From assembly GCF_030160715.1 (NCBI RefSeq), contig NZ_BSOW01000006.1, positions 270,547-334,546 of the forward strand: a stretch of DNA of 64,000 nucleotides, read 5' to 3'. The notes below the pieces were generated by a model. That model made no database searches and was not told the origin of the DNA. It saw nothing but the letters and a program-made list of their open reading frames with translations. The position numbers were made by a program, and so were the translations under genes. The stretch comes from Bradyrhizobium iriomotense (GTDB lineage Bacteria > Pseudomonadota > Alphaproteobacteria > Rhizobiales > Xanthobacteraceae). Of this stretch, positions 35,554 to 46,588 are shown one piece after another. The stretch's first letter is position 1. Every line of letters begins with the position of its first letter.

Positions 35554-36021
35554 CTAGAGCTTCAGCGGCGCGACCTCGATGCCGCGCTTGTGCCAGGGTC
35601 TGAGCTTCTCGATGACCTCGGCGGTGAGCGGTGTCGGCCGCCGCGAGGCCTCCTCGATGAGGACGCCGACCGACATCGCGGAGGCAACGCATCTGCCTTC
35701 GGAGAACACGACCTGCTCGAAGGTCACCGACGTCCGTCCCAGTTTCACGACGCCGAGCCCAAGCTCGATCGTGCCCGGCCAGTGCAACTCGGCGCGGAAA
35801 TGGATGTCGAGCCGCACCATGATCCAGGCGAGCCCCGGCGGCGTCAGCCCGACCTTCGGGTCCTTCATCAGCGTGACGCGACCGGTCTCGAAATAGGTGG
35901 CGTAGACCGCGTTGTTGACGTGCTGGTTGGGATCGAGATCGCCAAAACGCACATTGTCGCTGAGGCGATAGGGGAAATCCTCCAGTCGCGGCGCTGAATC
36001 CAGGCGGCTTGGTGCGTTCAC
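35554..36021 (-). CDS. Acyl-CoA thioesterase, 4HBT hotdog fold
   Basis: A 155-residue hotdog-fold thioesterase with the 4-hydroxybenzoyl-CoA thioesterase signature FGDLDPNQHVNNAVYATYFE, where the Asp in the DxNxHVNN stretch is catalytic. It cleaves an acyl-CoA of unknown identity. It starts at GTG 36021 with GGGAGAT upstream. It lies on the opposite strand between the ferredoxin and its probable reductase. Confidence 0.88.
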   Translation of the reverse strand: MNAPSRLDSAPRLEDFPYRLSDNVRFGDLDPNQHVNNAVYATYFETGRVTLMKDPKVGLTPPGLAWIMVRLDIHFRAELHWPGTIELGLGVVKLGRTSVTFEQVVFSEGRCVASAMSVGVLIEEASRRPTPLTAEVIEKLRPWHKRGIEVAPLKL

Positions 36022-36198
36022 CGGTTGATCTCCCTCATTTCCTCCGCCGTTACAGCCCAGTTATCCTGCCCCGGCAAGTAGCCCTGCCGGCAGGCGGCCA
36101 ATGCTTTTATGCCTTCCCTGGGCCGTCCCCGTTGGCTAGACAGGAACTGCCCTTTTCCGTTGCCCGCCGGGCGCCGTCCAACCGATAACGACCGATAA

Positions 36199-37236
<1,038 letters not shown>

Positions 37237-37344
37237 TCCGGGCCGAGACGGGGACGGCACATCCCATGTTTCTGGTGCTGGAACCCTTCGCGAAATAGCC
37301 TTAGTCTGCGGCCATTCCAGTCGTGGGTTAGCTAGGTGATCATA

Positions 37345-37959
37345 ATGCGGAATATCTTTTCCAGCTTCCGACTGCTCTCGCTCGTCGCACTCGGCCCCGT
37401 GCTGTCGCTCGCGATGTCACAGCCCGCCGCAGCGCAGGCCCAGCAGCCGCAAGCCCAACAGCCTTCGGCTGCGGGCCTCTGGCAGAAGATCGAGGACGGC
37501 AAGCAGGTCGGGTGGTTTCTCTTCATCGACCACAACGGCGTCTTCGAAGGGGTGATCGCAAAGACCTTTCCACGTCCGGGCGATGATCCGAACGAGGCCT
37601 GCACCAAATGCACTGATGATCGCAAGAACGCGCCGGTGCTCGGCCTGTCCTTCGTGCGCGACATGAAGCGCGACGGCCTGAAGTACGAAGGTGGCAACGT
37701 GCTCAATCCGCGTGACGGCAACATCTGGAAGGCCAACATGAAGGTCAGTCCGGACGGTCAGACGCTCACCTTGCGCGGCTATCTCGGCATCTCGCTGCTC
37801 GGCAAGGACGAGAGTTGGACGCGGCTGCCGGATGCCAACATGGCGCAGGTCGATCCTGCCATCGTGGCAAAATATCTCCCCGCGCAAGCGGCCGCCGCAA
37901 AGCAGCCCGCGCCCGCCGCGAAGAAGGGCGGCGCGATGATGGCGCCGGTGAAGCAGTAG
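37345..37959 (+). CDS. Secreted DUF2147 protein
   Basis: A 204-residue exported protein: signal peptide ending near SQPAAAQA, then a Gln-rich spacer and a DUF2147 domain ([60 protein letters not shown]). The conserved NP.DG..Y/W pattern is the domain hallmark; function unknown. The tail is Ala/Pro/Lys-rich. ATG 37345 is preferred over a GTG at 37336 because AGGTG lies six bases before it. Confidence 0.85.
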   Translation: MRNIFSSFRLLSLVALGPVLSLAMSQPAAAQAQQPQAQQPSAAGLWQKIEDGKQVGWFLFIDHNGVFEGVIAKTFPRPGDDPNEACTKCTDDRKNAPVLGLSFVRDMKRDGLKYEGGNVLNPRDGNIWKANMKVSPDGQTLTLRGYLGISLLGKDESWTRLPDANMAQVDPAIVAKYLPAQAAAAKQPAPAAKKGGAMMAPVKQ

Positions 37960-38453
37960 GGCGCGACGCGCGACGCGACATAGTCGTCGCGAGCGTGATG
38001 TGCGCGTTCCTCAATCTCGTCATTGCGAGCGCAGCGAAGCAATCCAGAATCTTTCCGCGGATGCATTTCTGGATTGCTTCGCTGCGCTCGCAATGACGGA
38101 GCGATGAGCGCCGTCGTCATTCCCAACTCGCATTTGAAATCATAGACGTCGCTTTGCATTCTCGCGGCTCGTTTCGCCCGAGCTCACTCGTCGCGCCGTC
38201 TGATGAGGTGCAGACTGGCTAAATGGGAATGCAGTCCTGTTTCGCCCCACCGGCGCATGAGTCCAAAGACGCATACCGCCGATGTCCCCAACAGTAGTTC
38301 CCCGGAATGTGTTTTGGCGCCCGTTTTGCATAGTGGTCGGGAAAGCTGCTGGGGGAGCGAATCGCTATTTCTCCACGTCTGCCGCGCGTCCGTGGCGGAT
38401 GAATAGCGGCGCTTGCGCCCCGCGGCGGACACGGACCCTGCGGAGACGAAGGA
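37960..38453. other. 494-base intergenic region
   Basis: It contains the near-perfect palindrome at 38018-38098. The remainder (38100-38450) has short open frames on both strands with no family resemblance. I see no supported gene, though a regulatory RNA cannot be excluded. Confidence 0.4.
38018..38098. repeat. CGTCATTGCGAGCG palindromic repeat, intact copy
   Basis: Arms CGTCATTGCGAGCGCAGCGA(AGCAATCCAGAA) and the reverse complement pair perfectly over about 32 bases around a 17-base centre. Other copies: 28460-28549 (degenerate), 49119-49198 (intact) and 61007-61037 (one arm). Confidence 0.85.
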
Positions 38454-38804
38454 ATGTTTGCAAGACATTGTGCCGCACTCGTGCTTGGCGCGATCATGCT
38501 GGCCACATCGGCGTTCGCGCGCGACGACGGCCGCTACGCCAATTCACCGCTCAAGCCCTGGTTCGAGAGCCTGCACAGCCAATACGGGCAATGCTGCTCG
38601 GACGCCGACGGCTACGTCATCGCCGACGTCGATTGGGAATCCGACAACGGCCATTATCGCGTGCGCATCGACGACGAGTGGGTTGTGGTGCCCGACGGTG
38701 CCATCATCACCGAGCCGAACAAGATCGGGCGGACCATGGTGTGGAAGCACTATGTCGACGGCCATCCGCGCGTCCGCTGCTTCATGCCGGGCAGCATGAC
38801 CTGA
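38454..38804 (+). CDS. Small secreted hypothetical protein
   Basis: A 116-residue protein with a signal peptide (cleavage near TSAFA|R). The mature part has YGQCCSDADGYVIADVDW, WVVVPDGAIITE, GRTMVWKHYV and a final VRCFMPG; the three Cys residues and the Trp/Asp pattern suggest a small periplasmic fold of a conserved but unnamed family. CGGAG lies eight bases before the ATG. No operon partner. Confidence 0.75.
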   Translation: MFARHCAALVLGAIMLATSAFARDDGRYANSPLKPWFESLHSQYGQCCSDADGYVIADVDWESDNGHYRVRIDDEWVVVPDGAIITEPNKIGRTMVWKHYVDGHPRVRCFMPGSMT

Positions 38805-38903
38805 GTTTCACATCTCAGGCAAAATGCGCGCCAATCGATCTCGGCGCGCGGATGCGTGAATGTGAAGAGGACGCGGTGCGCCTTACACGCACCACGAACT
38901 TCG

Positions 38904-39173
38904 TTAGCGCTGCTCGCTCGTCGCGGTCGCGCTTGCGACCACCCTGACGTGTGGCGACAGCACCGCGATCTGCGCAGGCGAGGCGGGCATGCCTGCGGCG
39001 GTTAGCATCGGCGTGGCGATCTGCTCCTGAACGCCGGCGGCGCCGAGCAACTGGACTTGCGAAGCCGAGATCGGAAATGACTTCACTTCGTAAGAGGGAA
39101 GCTCGCCGGCAAATGCGACGGCAGTGCTCGCAATCATTGCGCCGGCAACGGCAATCATCGAAAGAATCCGCAT
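38904..39173 (-). CDS. Small secreted hypothetical protein
   Basis: An 89-residue exported protein: signal peptide MRILSMIAVAGAMIASTAVAFA, then a short mature region with SYEVKSFPISASQVQLLGAAG and a helical Ala/Pro/Val-rich end. No family recognised. The start at 39173 has AAGGAG eight bases upstream, and the signal peptide begins there. It converges with the gene at 38454. Confidence 0.65.
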   Translation of the reverse strand: MRILSMIAVAGAMIASTAVAFAGELPSYEVKSFPISASQVQLLGAAGVQEQIATPMLTAAGMPASPAQIAVLSPHVRVVASATATSEQR

Positions 39174-39510
39174 TGTAATTCTCCTTGGGCAGAACCAATC
39201 GGACGTTGGTCGCGATGACACCGGGACAGGTTCGCAAATCTGCGAAGCGTGAGCGGAGTTATTTGGTTGCGAGATGTCGCGCGATGAAGCGATCCGGAAA
39301 TCTTGCGCCGATATGTTTCAGGATCGTTTCGCGGAGCCCGATCAGGCTATCCCGCGCCGCCACTCGCGATGTGGCCGAAATGCATCGTTTCGCGGAAAGC
39401 GCGTTCGATTTCGCTGCAATCCAACCGATCGTCGCGCCAGTCCGAGAGCAGAGTGGTCGTGAGCCGCTAGACTCAGCCGCGCTGAACCGCAGGACAGAAG
39501 GAATTTGCCC
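39174..39510. other. 337-base intergenic region upstream of the outer-membrane protein
   Basis: It separates the divergent small secreted protein and the beta-barrel gene. Open frames here are short and without family resemblance. It presumably holds both promoters; none is clear enough to mark. Confidence 0.4.
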
Positions 39511-40947
39511 GTGAAGCGAACGCTGTTGGTCGTGCTTACCATGGTTGCCGGTGGAGCGGCTGCAGCTGACGCGGCCGATCTCTCGCGGCCTTCCTACGTC
39601 AAGGCGCCACGTATCGAGGGTACACTTTACGATTGGACGGGGTTTTATCTTGGCGTCAATGCCGGCTATGGCGTGGGCCGCGATCTCATGAGCGTGGGCT
39701 TTCCCGGCACGGTCTTCACCGAAACGAATCGCCTCGCGCCGCAGGGCGCGCTGGGCGGCGTGCAGGCCGGTTACAACTGGCAGACGGCCAATTTCGGGCT
39801 CGGCAATGTCGTTGTCGGCGTCGAGACGGATATCCAGGCGGCGGACCTGAAGGACGATCGCTGCGGCATTTTCTCGCTCTCGTCGTGCAGCAGCTTCGGT
39901 GTGAACTACTCGCAGCGACTCGGCTGGTTCGGCACGGTGCGCGGGCGCTTCGGTCTCGCCAATGGACCGGTACTGAGCTACGTGACCGGCGGCCTCGCCT
40001 ATGGCGACGTGCGGACCACCGTTACCGAGCTCCCCGACAGCTTTGGCACCAGCGAGGTGCGCACCGGCTGGACGATCGGCAGCGGCATCGAGGCCGCTTT
40101 GGCCGGCAATTGGACCGGCAAGATCGAATATCTCTATCTCAATCTCGGCACGCAGTCGGGCGCCGGCTCCCTGCTGGGGGCGCCGGCCAACTTCTCATCC
40201 GATATCCGCGAGCACATTTTCCGGGTCGGCCTGAACTACCGTGTCGGCGGCACGCCCTATCGCGAGCAGCCGGTCGCGAACTGGGCTGGGCTCTATGTCG
40301 GCGGCAATGTCGGCTCCGCGATTGCGCGCAATGCCAGCACCAACGGCGTTGCTGGCACGGCCGATCCCGGGCGCCACGAGCTGAGCCCCAAGGGCTTCAT
40401 CGGCGGCGGACAGATTGGTTACAACTGGCAGGCTGCCAACTGGGTGTTTGGCCTCGAGGCCGACTTCCAGGGCTCTACCCAGCGCGACAACGAGGTGTGC
40501 CTGTTGTGGTGCGGTCCGCCAATCGGCTTCGATCTCACCATCGATCAGCGGATGAGCTGGCTCGGCACGGCGCGGGCGCGCGTCGGCTATTCGGTGGGCT
40601 CTTCGTTGTTCTACCTGACCGGAGGCGCCGCCTACGGCAATGTCAGGACCAGCTTCGTCGACACCAACAATTTTGGCTTCTTTGACGTCCAGCAGGTGAC
40701 GGCCTCCCACACCAAGACCGGCTATACCGTCGGCGGCGGCCTGGAATCGCCTGTCAACCTGTTTGGCCTGTTCGGACCGAACTGGACCGCGAAGACGGAA
40801 TATCTGTTCGTGGATCTCGGCAGCGTGACCGACGTGCGCACCAACATTTTCGGCGCGACGTTTGCTCACACCAGCCATCTACAGGAGCATATCTTCCGCA
40901 GCGGGCTCAACTACCACTTCAACGCGCCGGTGGTCGCGAAATACTAG
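39511..40947 (+). CDS. Outer-membrane protein with two tandem Omp25-like beta-barrel domains
   Basis: A 478-residue exported protein. After a signal peptide (cleavage near AAAADA) come two homologous eight-strand barrel modules: the first from YDWTGFYLGVNAGYGVG to FRVGLNYRVGG (about 35-245), the second from ANWAGLYVGGNVGSAIA to FRSGLNYHFN (about 250-470). Each has the family features YNWQ.AN.V.G.E.D.Q and GTVR.R.G... The usual rhizobial Omp25-like protein has one barrel. GTG 39511 is chosen over TTG 39505 because AAGGA lies eight bases before it. It may contribute to outer-membrane integrity; no partner nearby. Confidence 0.87.
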   Translation: MKRTLLVVLTMVAGGAAAADAADLSRPSYVKAPRIEGTLYDWTGFYLGVNAGYGVGRDLMSVGFPGTVFTETNRLAPQGALGGVQAGYNWQTANFGLGNVVVGVETDIQAADLKDDRCGIFSLSSCSSFGVNYSQRLGWFGTVRGRFGLANGPVLSYVTGGLAYGDVRTTVTELPDSFGTSEVRTGWTIGSGIEAALAGNWTGKIEYLYLNLGTQSGAGSLLGAPANFSSDIREHIFRVGLNYRVGGTPYREQPVANWAGLYVGGNVGSAIARNASTNGVAGTADPGRHELSPKGFIGGGQIGYNWQAANWVFGLEADFQGSTQRDNEVCLLWCGPPIGFDLTIDQRMSWLGTARARVGYSVGSSLFYLTGGAAYGNVRTSFVDTNNFGFFDVQQVTASHTKTGYTVGGGLESPVNLFGLFGPNWTAKTEYLFVDLGSVTDVRTNIFGATFAHTSHLQEHIFRSGLNYHFNAPVVAKY

Positions 40948-40967
40948 GGGGGCAGCGAGGGCGGGGG

Positions 40968-42509
40968 TCAGGTCACCGGCGCGGGATTGAACAGCGTCAG
41001 GTCGTTGTGGATGCCCCAGCGATCCGACCATGGCTTTGTGCGGCCGCTGGCGACGTCGAGGATCAGGCGGAACAGGTCCCAGCCGGTTTCCTCGATGGTC
41101 TTTTCGCCGGTGGCGATGCGGCCCGCGTCGAAATCGATCAGGTCTTTCCAGCGCCGGGCAAGCTCGCTGCGCGTCGCGACCTTGATCACGGGGGCGGCGG
41201 CGAGGCCGTAAGGCGTGCCGCGGCCGGTGGTGAACACTTGCAGCGTCATGCCGGAGGCGAGCTGGAGCGTGCCGCAGATGAAGTCGCTCGCCGGGGTCGC
41301 CGCAAACAGCATGCCCTTCTGCGTCGCCTTTTCGCCGGGCGAGAGCACGCCGGTGATCGCGCTCGAGCCTGACTTGACGATCGAGCCGAGCGACTTCTCG
41401 ACGATGTTGGCAAGCCCGCCCTTCTTGTTGCCGGGCGTGGTGTTGGCGCTGCGGTCGGCGCCGCCGCGGGCCAGATAAGAATCGTACCAGGCCATCTCGC
41501 GCACCAGCGCGCGGCCGACGTCCTCGTTGATGGCACGGCGGGTGAGGAGCTGGATGGCGTCGCGCACTTCGGTGACTTCCGAGAACATCACGGTGGCGCC
41601 GGCGCGCACCAGCAGATCGGCGGCATACCCGACGGCGGGATTTGCCGTGACGCCGGAGAAGGCGTCGCTGCCGCCGCATTGCAGGCCGATGACGAGATCG
41701 GAGGCGGGGCAGGTCTCGCGCTTGCGCACGTTGAGAATTTTCAGGCGCGCCTCGGCCTGCGTCATGATCGCATCAACGATCGCACCAAATCCGTCGAAGG
41801 CTTCGTCCTGCATGCGGACGATCGCATCATTCACGCCCTCGGGCACGAGCCGCTCGGGGGCGAGCTTTTCGCAGCCGAGGCCCACGACGAGAATCTCGCC
41901 GCCGAAGTTCGGGTTCAGCGCGAGGTTTTGCAGCGTGCGGATCGGCACGACAGCGTCGGGCGCGGTGATGGCGACGCCGCAGCCATAGGCGTGGGTGAGG
42001 GGAACGACGTCGTCGACGTTCGGATATTTCGGCAACAGCTCGGCGCGGACGCGCTTCACCGCATATTCCATCGTGCCCTTGACGCATTGCACGGAGGAGG
42101 AGATGCCGAGGATGTTCTTGGTGCCGACCGAGCCGTCCGGATTGCGATAGCCTTCGAATGTAAAACCTTCGAGCGGGGGCAGCGGCGCGGGCACGGCGGT
42201 CGAGATTTCGAGTTTGTCGAGCGCCGGCGCCTCCGGCATGCGGATGCGCGCCTCGTCGACCCATTCGCCGGCCAGGATCGGCGAGAGCGCATGGCCGATC
42301 ACCTCGCCATAGCGGATAATCGGGGCATCCTGCGCGATATCGACCAGCGCGGTCTTGTGCCCTTGCGGCACGAAGGCGCGCAGCGTCAGCCCGCAGGCAA
42401 AGCGGGAGCCGACGGGAAGCCCGAAATCATTGACAACGATTGCGACATTGTCGCGCTCGTTGAGCCTGATGTAGCGGGGCTGCTCTTTCGCTGCGACTGA
42501 CTGGTCCAT
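40968..42509 (-). CDS. garD: Galactarate dehydratase (UxaA/GarD family)
   Basis: A 513-residue UxaA/GarD-family hydro-lyase, converting meso-galactarate to 5-dehydro-4-deoxyglucarate. An N-terminal SAF-like domain ([13 protein letters not shown]) is followed by the catalytic domain with [37 protein letters not shown] and the SEVTE and GRGTPYG segments. Family members also include altronate dehydratase; galactarate is preferred because gudD and kdgD are in the same array. Ends the gene cluster on the minus strand. CTGGAG lies upstream of the ATG. Confidence 0.85.
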   Translation of the reverse strand: MDQSVAAKEQPRYIRLNERDNVAIVVNDFGLPVGSRFACGLTLRAFVPQGHKTALVDIAQDAPIIRYGEVIGHALSPILAGEWVDEARIRMPEAPALDKLEISTAVPAPLPPLEGFTFEGYRNPDGSVGTKNILGISSSVQCVKGTMEYAVKRVRAELLPKYPNVDDVVPLTHAYGCGVAITAPDAVVPIRTLQNLALNPNFGGEILVVGLGCEKLAPERLVPEGVNDAIVRMQDEAFDGFGAIVDAIMTQAEARLKILNVRKRETCPASDLVIGLQCGGSDAFSGVTANPAVGYAADLLVRAGATVMFSEVTEVRDAIQLLTRRAINEDVGRALVREMAWYDSYLARGGADRSANTTPGNKKGGLANIVEKSLGSIVKSGSSAITGVLSPGEKATQKGMLFAATPASDFICGTLQLASGMTLQVFTTGRGTPYGLAAAPVIKVATRSELARRWKDLIDFDAGRIATGEKTIEETGWDLFRLILDVASGRTKPWSDRWGIHNDLTLFNPAPVT

Positions 42510-42524
42510 GCGGACTCCAGGACT

Positions 42525-42615
42525 TGTAGGGTGGGTTAGCCGTAGGCGTAAGCCACCACGGTCTCTATCGGCGGAAGCAGAAGAGGTGGGTTACGCTTCG
42601 CTAACCCACCCTACA
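42525..42615. repeat. TGTAGGGTGGGTTAGC palindrome between garD and the aldehyde dehydrogenase gene
   Basis: The left arm TGTAGGGTGGGTTAGCCGTA and the right arm (CGCTAACCCACCCTACA) are complementary over the outer 17 bases, with weaker pairing inward. Placed inside the operon, it could lower or stabilise the garD part of the transcript. Confidence 0.75.
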
Positions 42616-42622
42616 ATCTCCA

Positions 42623-44071
42623 TCAGCCGGGATTGGTGTAGCCGGTCTTCACCGTGGTGTAGAACTCGCGCGCGTACGAACCCTGTTCGCGAGCGCCGTA
42701 GCTCGAGCCCTTCCGGCCGCCGAACGGCACGTGATAGTCGACGCCGGCGGTCGGCAGATTGACCATCACCATGCCGGACTCGCTGTTGCGCTTGTAGTGC
42801 GAAGCGTATTTCAGGCTGGTGGTGCAGATGCCGGAGGCGAGACCGAACTCGGTGTCGTTGGAGATCGCCAACGCCTCTTCGTAGTTCTTGGCGCGGATCA
42901 CGGCGGCCACGGGGCCGAAGATTTCCTCGCGCGCGATGCGCATGTTGTTGTTGGCTTCCGTGAACAGCGCCGGCTGCAAATAGTGACCGGGGTTCTCGCG
43001 CTTGAGCAGCTCGCCGCCGAAGGCGAGCTTGGCGCCCTCGTCCTTGCCGATCTTGATGTAACGCAGGTCCTGGTCGAGCTGGCTCTGGTCGACGACCGGG
43101 CCGATATGCACGCCGGCCTTGAGCGCGTCGTCCACCGACAGGCCCTTCAGGCGCTCGGCCATCGCCGCGACGAAGCGATCGTGGATGCCTTCGGTGACGA
43201 TCAGGCGCGAGGACGCCGTGCAGCGCTGACCGGTCGAGAAATAGGCGCCGTTGACGGCGACCTCGACGGCGGTCTTGAGATCGGCGTCGTCGAGCACGAC
43301 CAGCGGATTCTTGCCGCCCATCTCGAGCTGGAATTTCTTCATGGGGTTGGAGAGCACGCAGGCCTGCGCGATCTTGCGTCCGGTCTGCACCGAGCCGGTG
43401 AAGGAGATGGCCGCGACATCGGGATGTTCGAGCAGCGTCTGGCCGACCACCGAGCCGGAGCCGACGACGAGGTTGAACACGCCGGCCGGAATGCCGGAGC
43501 GGGTGATGATTTCAGAGAGCGCATGGCCAGAGCCGGGCACCAGCTCGGCCGGCTTGAACACCACCGTGTTGCCGTAGCAGAGCGCAGGCGCAATCTTCCA
43601 GGCGGGGATCGCGATCGGGAAGTTCCAGGGTGTGATCATGCCGACGACGCCCACCGGCTCGCGGGTGATCTCGACCTCGAGGCCGGGACGGACCGATGCG
43701 CCTTTTTCGCCGATCAGGCGCAGCGCTTCGCCGGCGAAGAACGCAAAGATCTGGCCGGCGCGGGCGACCTCGCCGATGCCTTCGGGCAGGGTCTTGCCTT
43801 CCTCGCGGGCGAGCAGGCGGCCGAGCTCTTCCTTGCGGGCGAGGATTTCGGTCGAGATCTTGGTCAGCGCGTCATAGCGCTCCTGCGGCGTCGAGCGCGC
43901 CCAGGCTGGGAAGGCCGCTTTCGCAGCCGCGATCGCCTTTTCGGTCTGCGCCTTGTCGGCCTTGGCGTATTCGCCGACGACGTCGTTGGTGTTGGAGGGG
44001 TTGATGTTCTTGGTGATGCCGGAGCCGTCGACCCATTCACCACCAATGAAATTCTTCAGGATCGCAGTCAT
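42623..44071 (-). CDS. 2-oxoglutarate semialdehyde dehydrogenase (2,5-dioxovalerate dehydrogenase)
   Basis: A 482-residue NAD(P)-dependent aldehyde dehydrogenase. Motifs: PWNFPIAIPAWKIAPAL, FTGSVQTGRKI (coenzyme loop), the general base in LEMGGKNPLVV and the nucleophilic Cys in YFSTGQRCTASSR. The family is broad; the step from 2-oxoglutarate semialdehyde to 2-oxoglutarate is assigned because it is the missing last reaction of the KdgD pathway encoded next to it. CTGGAGG lies before the ATG. Confidence 0.87.
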   Translation of the reverse strand: MTAILKNFIGGEWVDGSGITKNINPSNTNDVVGEYAKADKAQTEKAIAAAKAAFPAWARSTPQERYDALTKISTEILARKEELGRLLAREEGKTLPEGIGEVARAGQIFAFFAGEALRLIGEKGASVRPGLEVEITREPVGVVGMITPWNFPIAIPAWKIAPALCYGNTVVFKPAELVPGSGHALSEIITRSGIPAGVFNLVVGSGSVVGQTLLEHPDVAAISFTGSVQTGRKIAQACVLSNPMKKFQLEMGGKNPLVVLDDADLKTAVEVAVNGAYFSTGQRCTASSRLIVTEGIHDRFVAAMAERLKGLSVDDALKAGVHIGPVVDQSQLDQDLRYIKIGKDEGAKLAFGGELLKRENPGHYLQPALFTEANNNMRIAREEIFGPVAAVIRAKNYEEALAISNDTEFGLASGICTTSLKYASHYKRNSESGMVMVNLPTAGVDYHVPFGGRKGSSYGAREQGSYAREFYTTVKTGYTNPG

Positions 44072-44092
44072 CTTTTTCCTCCAGGGAAGCTT

Positions 44093-45460
44093 TTAGCGCA
44101 CGAGGCAAGGACGTTTGTCGTCGAAGGTCCAGCCGGGGATCAGGTACTGCATGGCAATAGCGTCATCCCGGGCACCAAGTCCATGCTGCTTGTAGAGGCC
44201 ATGCGCGGCTTCGATGGCTGCCCGGTCGATTTCGATGCCCAGGCCCGGTTTGTCGGGGATGGCGATCTTGCCGCCCTTGATCTGGAGCGGTTCCTTGGTG
44301 AGCGCCTGGCCGTCCTGCCAGATCCAATGGGTGTCGATCGCGGTGACCTTGCCGGGGGCGGCGGCGCCGACATGGGTGAACATGGCGAGCGAGATGTCGA
44401 AGTGGTTGTTGGAGTGCGAGCCCCAGGTCAGGCCGTTGTCGCGGCACGTCTGGGCCACGCGCACCGAGCCTTGCATGGTCCAGAAGTGGGGGTCGGCTAG
44501 CGGAATGTCCACCGCGCCGAGGCGCAGCGCATGGGAAAGCTGGCGCCAGTCGGTCGCGATCATGTTGGTCGCGGTCGGCAGTCCCGTGGCGCGGCGGAAC
44601 TCGGCCATGATCTCGCGGCCGGAGAAGCCGGCTTCGGCGCCGCAGGGGTCCTCGGCATAGGCGAGGATGCCGTGCATGTCCTTGCAGAGCGGGATCGCCT
44701 CATCGAGCGACCAGGCGCCGTTCGGGTCGAGCGTGACGCGCGCATTCGGAAAACGCTTGGCGATCGCGGTGACCGCCTCGATCTCCTGCTCGCCGCGCAA
44801 GACGCCGCCCTTCAGCTTGAAATCGGCAAAGCCATAGTGATCGTGGGTCGCTTCTGCGAGCCGCACGACGGTCTCGGGCGTCATCGCTTCCTGATGGCGC
44901 AGGTTGAACCAGTCCGGCTTGCCGGTCTCGCCTTCGACATAGGCAAGGCTGGTCTTGCGGCGGTCGCCGACGAAGAAGAGATAGCCGAGCGTCTCGACGC
45001 TCTTGCGCTGCTGGCCTTCGCCGAGCAGGGCCGCGACGGGCAGGCCCAGGTGCTGGCCGAGCAGGTCGAGCAGCGCGGATTCAACCGCGGTCACGGCGTG
45101 GATCATCACGCGCAGGTCAAAGGTCTGCTTGCCGCGGCCGCCGGCGTCGCGGTCGGCGAACGCCGTGCGGATGCCGGCGAGAATGTTGTTGAGCGCACCC
45201 ACTGTCTTGCCGATCACGAGATCGCGGGCGTCTTCCAGCGTCTTGCGGATCTTCTCGCCGCCCGGCACCTCGCCGACGCCGGTGTGACCGGAGTTGTCGG
45301 TGAGGATGACGATGTTGCGGGTGAAGAACGGCGCATGCGCGCCGCTCAAGTTGAGGAGCATGCCGTCGCGGCCGGCGACCGGGATCACCTGCATCGACGT
45401 GACGACTGGCGCGCCGGCGACTGGCGCGCTGGCGACTGGCGCGCCGGAAACTTCGACCAT
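44093..45460 (-). CDS. gudD: D-glucarate dehydratase
   Basis: A 455-residue enolase-superfamily dehydratase making 5-dehydro-4-deoxyglucarate from D-glucarate. Catalytic and metal residues appear in [39 protein letters not shown] and [11 protein letters not shown], in the correct order. The N terminus carries a repeated [15 protein letters not shown] stretch not expected in the family. The start is set at ATG 45460 because GGGAGGAG lies six bases upstream; an ATG at 45487 overlapping the kdgD stop would add nine residues. Confidence 0.92.
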   Translation of the reverse strand: MVEVSGAPVASAPVAGAPVVTSMQVIPVAGRDGMLLNLSGAHAPFFTRNIVILTDNSGHTGVGEVPGGEKIRKTLEDARDLVIGKTVGALNNILAGIRTAFADRDAGGRGKQTFDLRVMIHAVTAVESALLDLLGQHLGLPVAALLGEGQQRKSVETLGYLFFVGDRRKTSLAYVEGETGKPDWFNLRHQEAMTPETVVRLAEATHDHYGFADFKLKGGVLRGEQEIEAVTAIAKRFPNARVTLDPNGAWSLDEAIPLCKDMHGILAYAEDPCGAEAGFSGREIMAEFRRATGLPTATNMIATDWRQLSHALRLGAVDIPLADPHFWTMQGSVRVAQTCRDNGLTWGSHSNNHFDISLAMFTHVGAAAPGKVTAIDTHWIWQDGQALTKEPLQIKGGKIAIPDKPGLGIEIDRAAIEAAHGLYKQHGLGARDDAIAMQYLIPGWTFDDKRPCLVR

Positions 45461-45486
45461 CGGCTGCTCCTCCCTCTTGTCTTTCA

Positions 45487-46431
45487 TTATTCTGCCGCCT
45501 GTTGTGTCGATTGCGCGGCGGGCAGTTGTTGCACGAGCGCGGTGAGTTCCGCCATCTCCTGCTCGGTGAGGTCGGTGAGCGGCGGGCGCACCGGGCCGGA
45601 ATCGCGGCCGATCACTTTCATGCCGGCCTTGATGATCGAGACCGCGTAGCCCTTCTTGCGGTTGCGGATCGCGATCAGCGGCAGGATGAAGTCCTTCAGG
45701 CCGGCGTGAATGGTCTCGTGATCGCGCTTGCGCACGGCGGCGTAGAATTTGGTCGCGAACTCCGGCACGAAGTTGAACACGGCCGACGAGTAGGTCGTCA
45801 CGCCCATGTCGAGATAGGGCAGCGCAAAGGTCTCGGCCGTGGGCAGGCCGCCGATATAGGTGAGGCGATCGCCGAGCTTGGTGTAGACGCGGGTCATCAG
45901 CTCGATGTCGCCGATGCCGTCCTTGTAGCCGACGAGGTTCGGGCAGCGCTCGGCGAGGCGCGCGAGCGTGTCGGGCTGGAGGATGGCGTTGTCGCGGTTA
46001 TAGACGATGACGCCGATCTTCACGGCGGCGCAGACGGCTTCGACATGGGCGGCGAGGCCGTCCTGCTCGGAATGGGTGAGATAGGGCGGCAGCAAGAGCA
46101 GGCCGTCGGCGCCGGCCTTTTCAGCGCCGATCGCGATCTCGCGCGCGGTCGCAGTGCCGTAGCCGGTGCCGGCGAGCACGGGGACGCGGCCCCTGGTCTC
46201 GTCGACGGCGACCTTGACCACCTGCGGAACCTCTGATGGCGTCAGCGAGAAGAACTCGCCGGTGCCGCCGGCAGCGAACAGGCCGGCGACGTCATAGCCG
46301 CACAGCCAGTCCATGTTGGCGCGGTAGGTCGCCTCGTCGAAGGAGTAGTCCGCCTTGAACGGCGTGACGGGAAAGGACAGGAGGCCGGAGCCGATCTTCT
46401 GGGCCATCTCCTGCGGGGTCATCTTGCTCAT
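45487..46431 (-). CDS. kdgD: 5-dehydro-4-deoxyglucarate dehydratase
   Basis: A 314-residue member of the DHDPS/NAL aldolase superfamily catalysing dehydration and decarboxylation to 2-oxoglutarate semialdehyde. Signatures: [31 protein letters not shown], the Tyr in VIVYNRDN and the Schiff-base Lys in [10 protein letters not shown]. Its position in front of gudD and the dehydrogenase gene supports this over other DHDPS-like activities. AGAGGGAG precedes the ATG. Confidence 0.92.
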   Translation of the reverse strand: MSKMTPQEMAQKIGSGLLSFPVTPFKADYSFDEATYRANMDWLCGYDVAGLFAAGGTGEFFSLTPSEVPQVVKVAVDETRGRVPVLAGTGYGTATAREIAIGAEKAGADGLLLLPPYLTHSEQDGLAAHVEAVCAAVKIGVIVYNRDNAILQPDTLARLAERCPNLVGYKDGIGDIELMTRVYTKLGDRLTYIGGLPTAETFALPYLDMGVTTYSSAVFNFVPEFATKFYAAVRKRDHETIHAGLKDFILPLIAIRNRKKGYAVSIIKAGMKVIGRDSGPVRPPLTDLTEQEMAELTALVQQLPAAQSTQQAAE

Positions 46432-46588
46432 GGGCGCTGCTCCCTCTGGGTTTTGAAGGCGGTGCGCGGATTTGCGCGCCGGATGTTCTGGGGGACGCGC
46501 GACAAGCGCGCGTCCATGGGCCGTTACTTAAGAGACGGTTCGATGCGCGTCCAAGCCAAAGCCTATATCGAATGATGCGTATTCAGCA

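Noticed and set aside
38203..38406. A 67-residue plus-strand frame in the 37960-38453 gap
   Set aside because: No ribosome-binding site, signal or family resemblance; composition is not coding-like.
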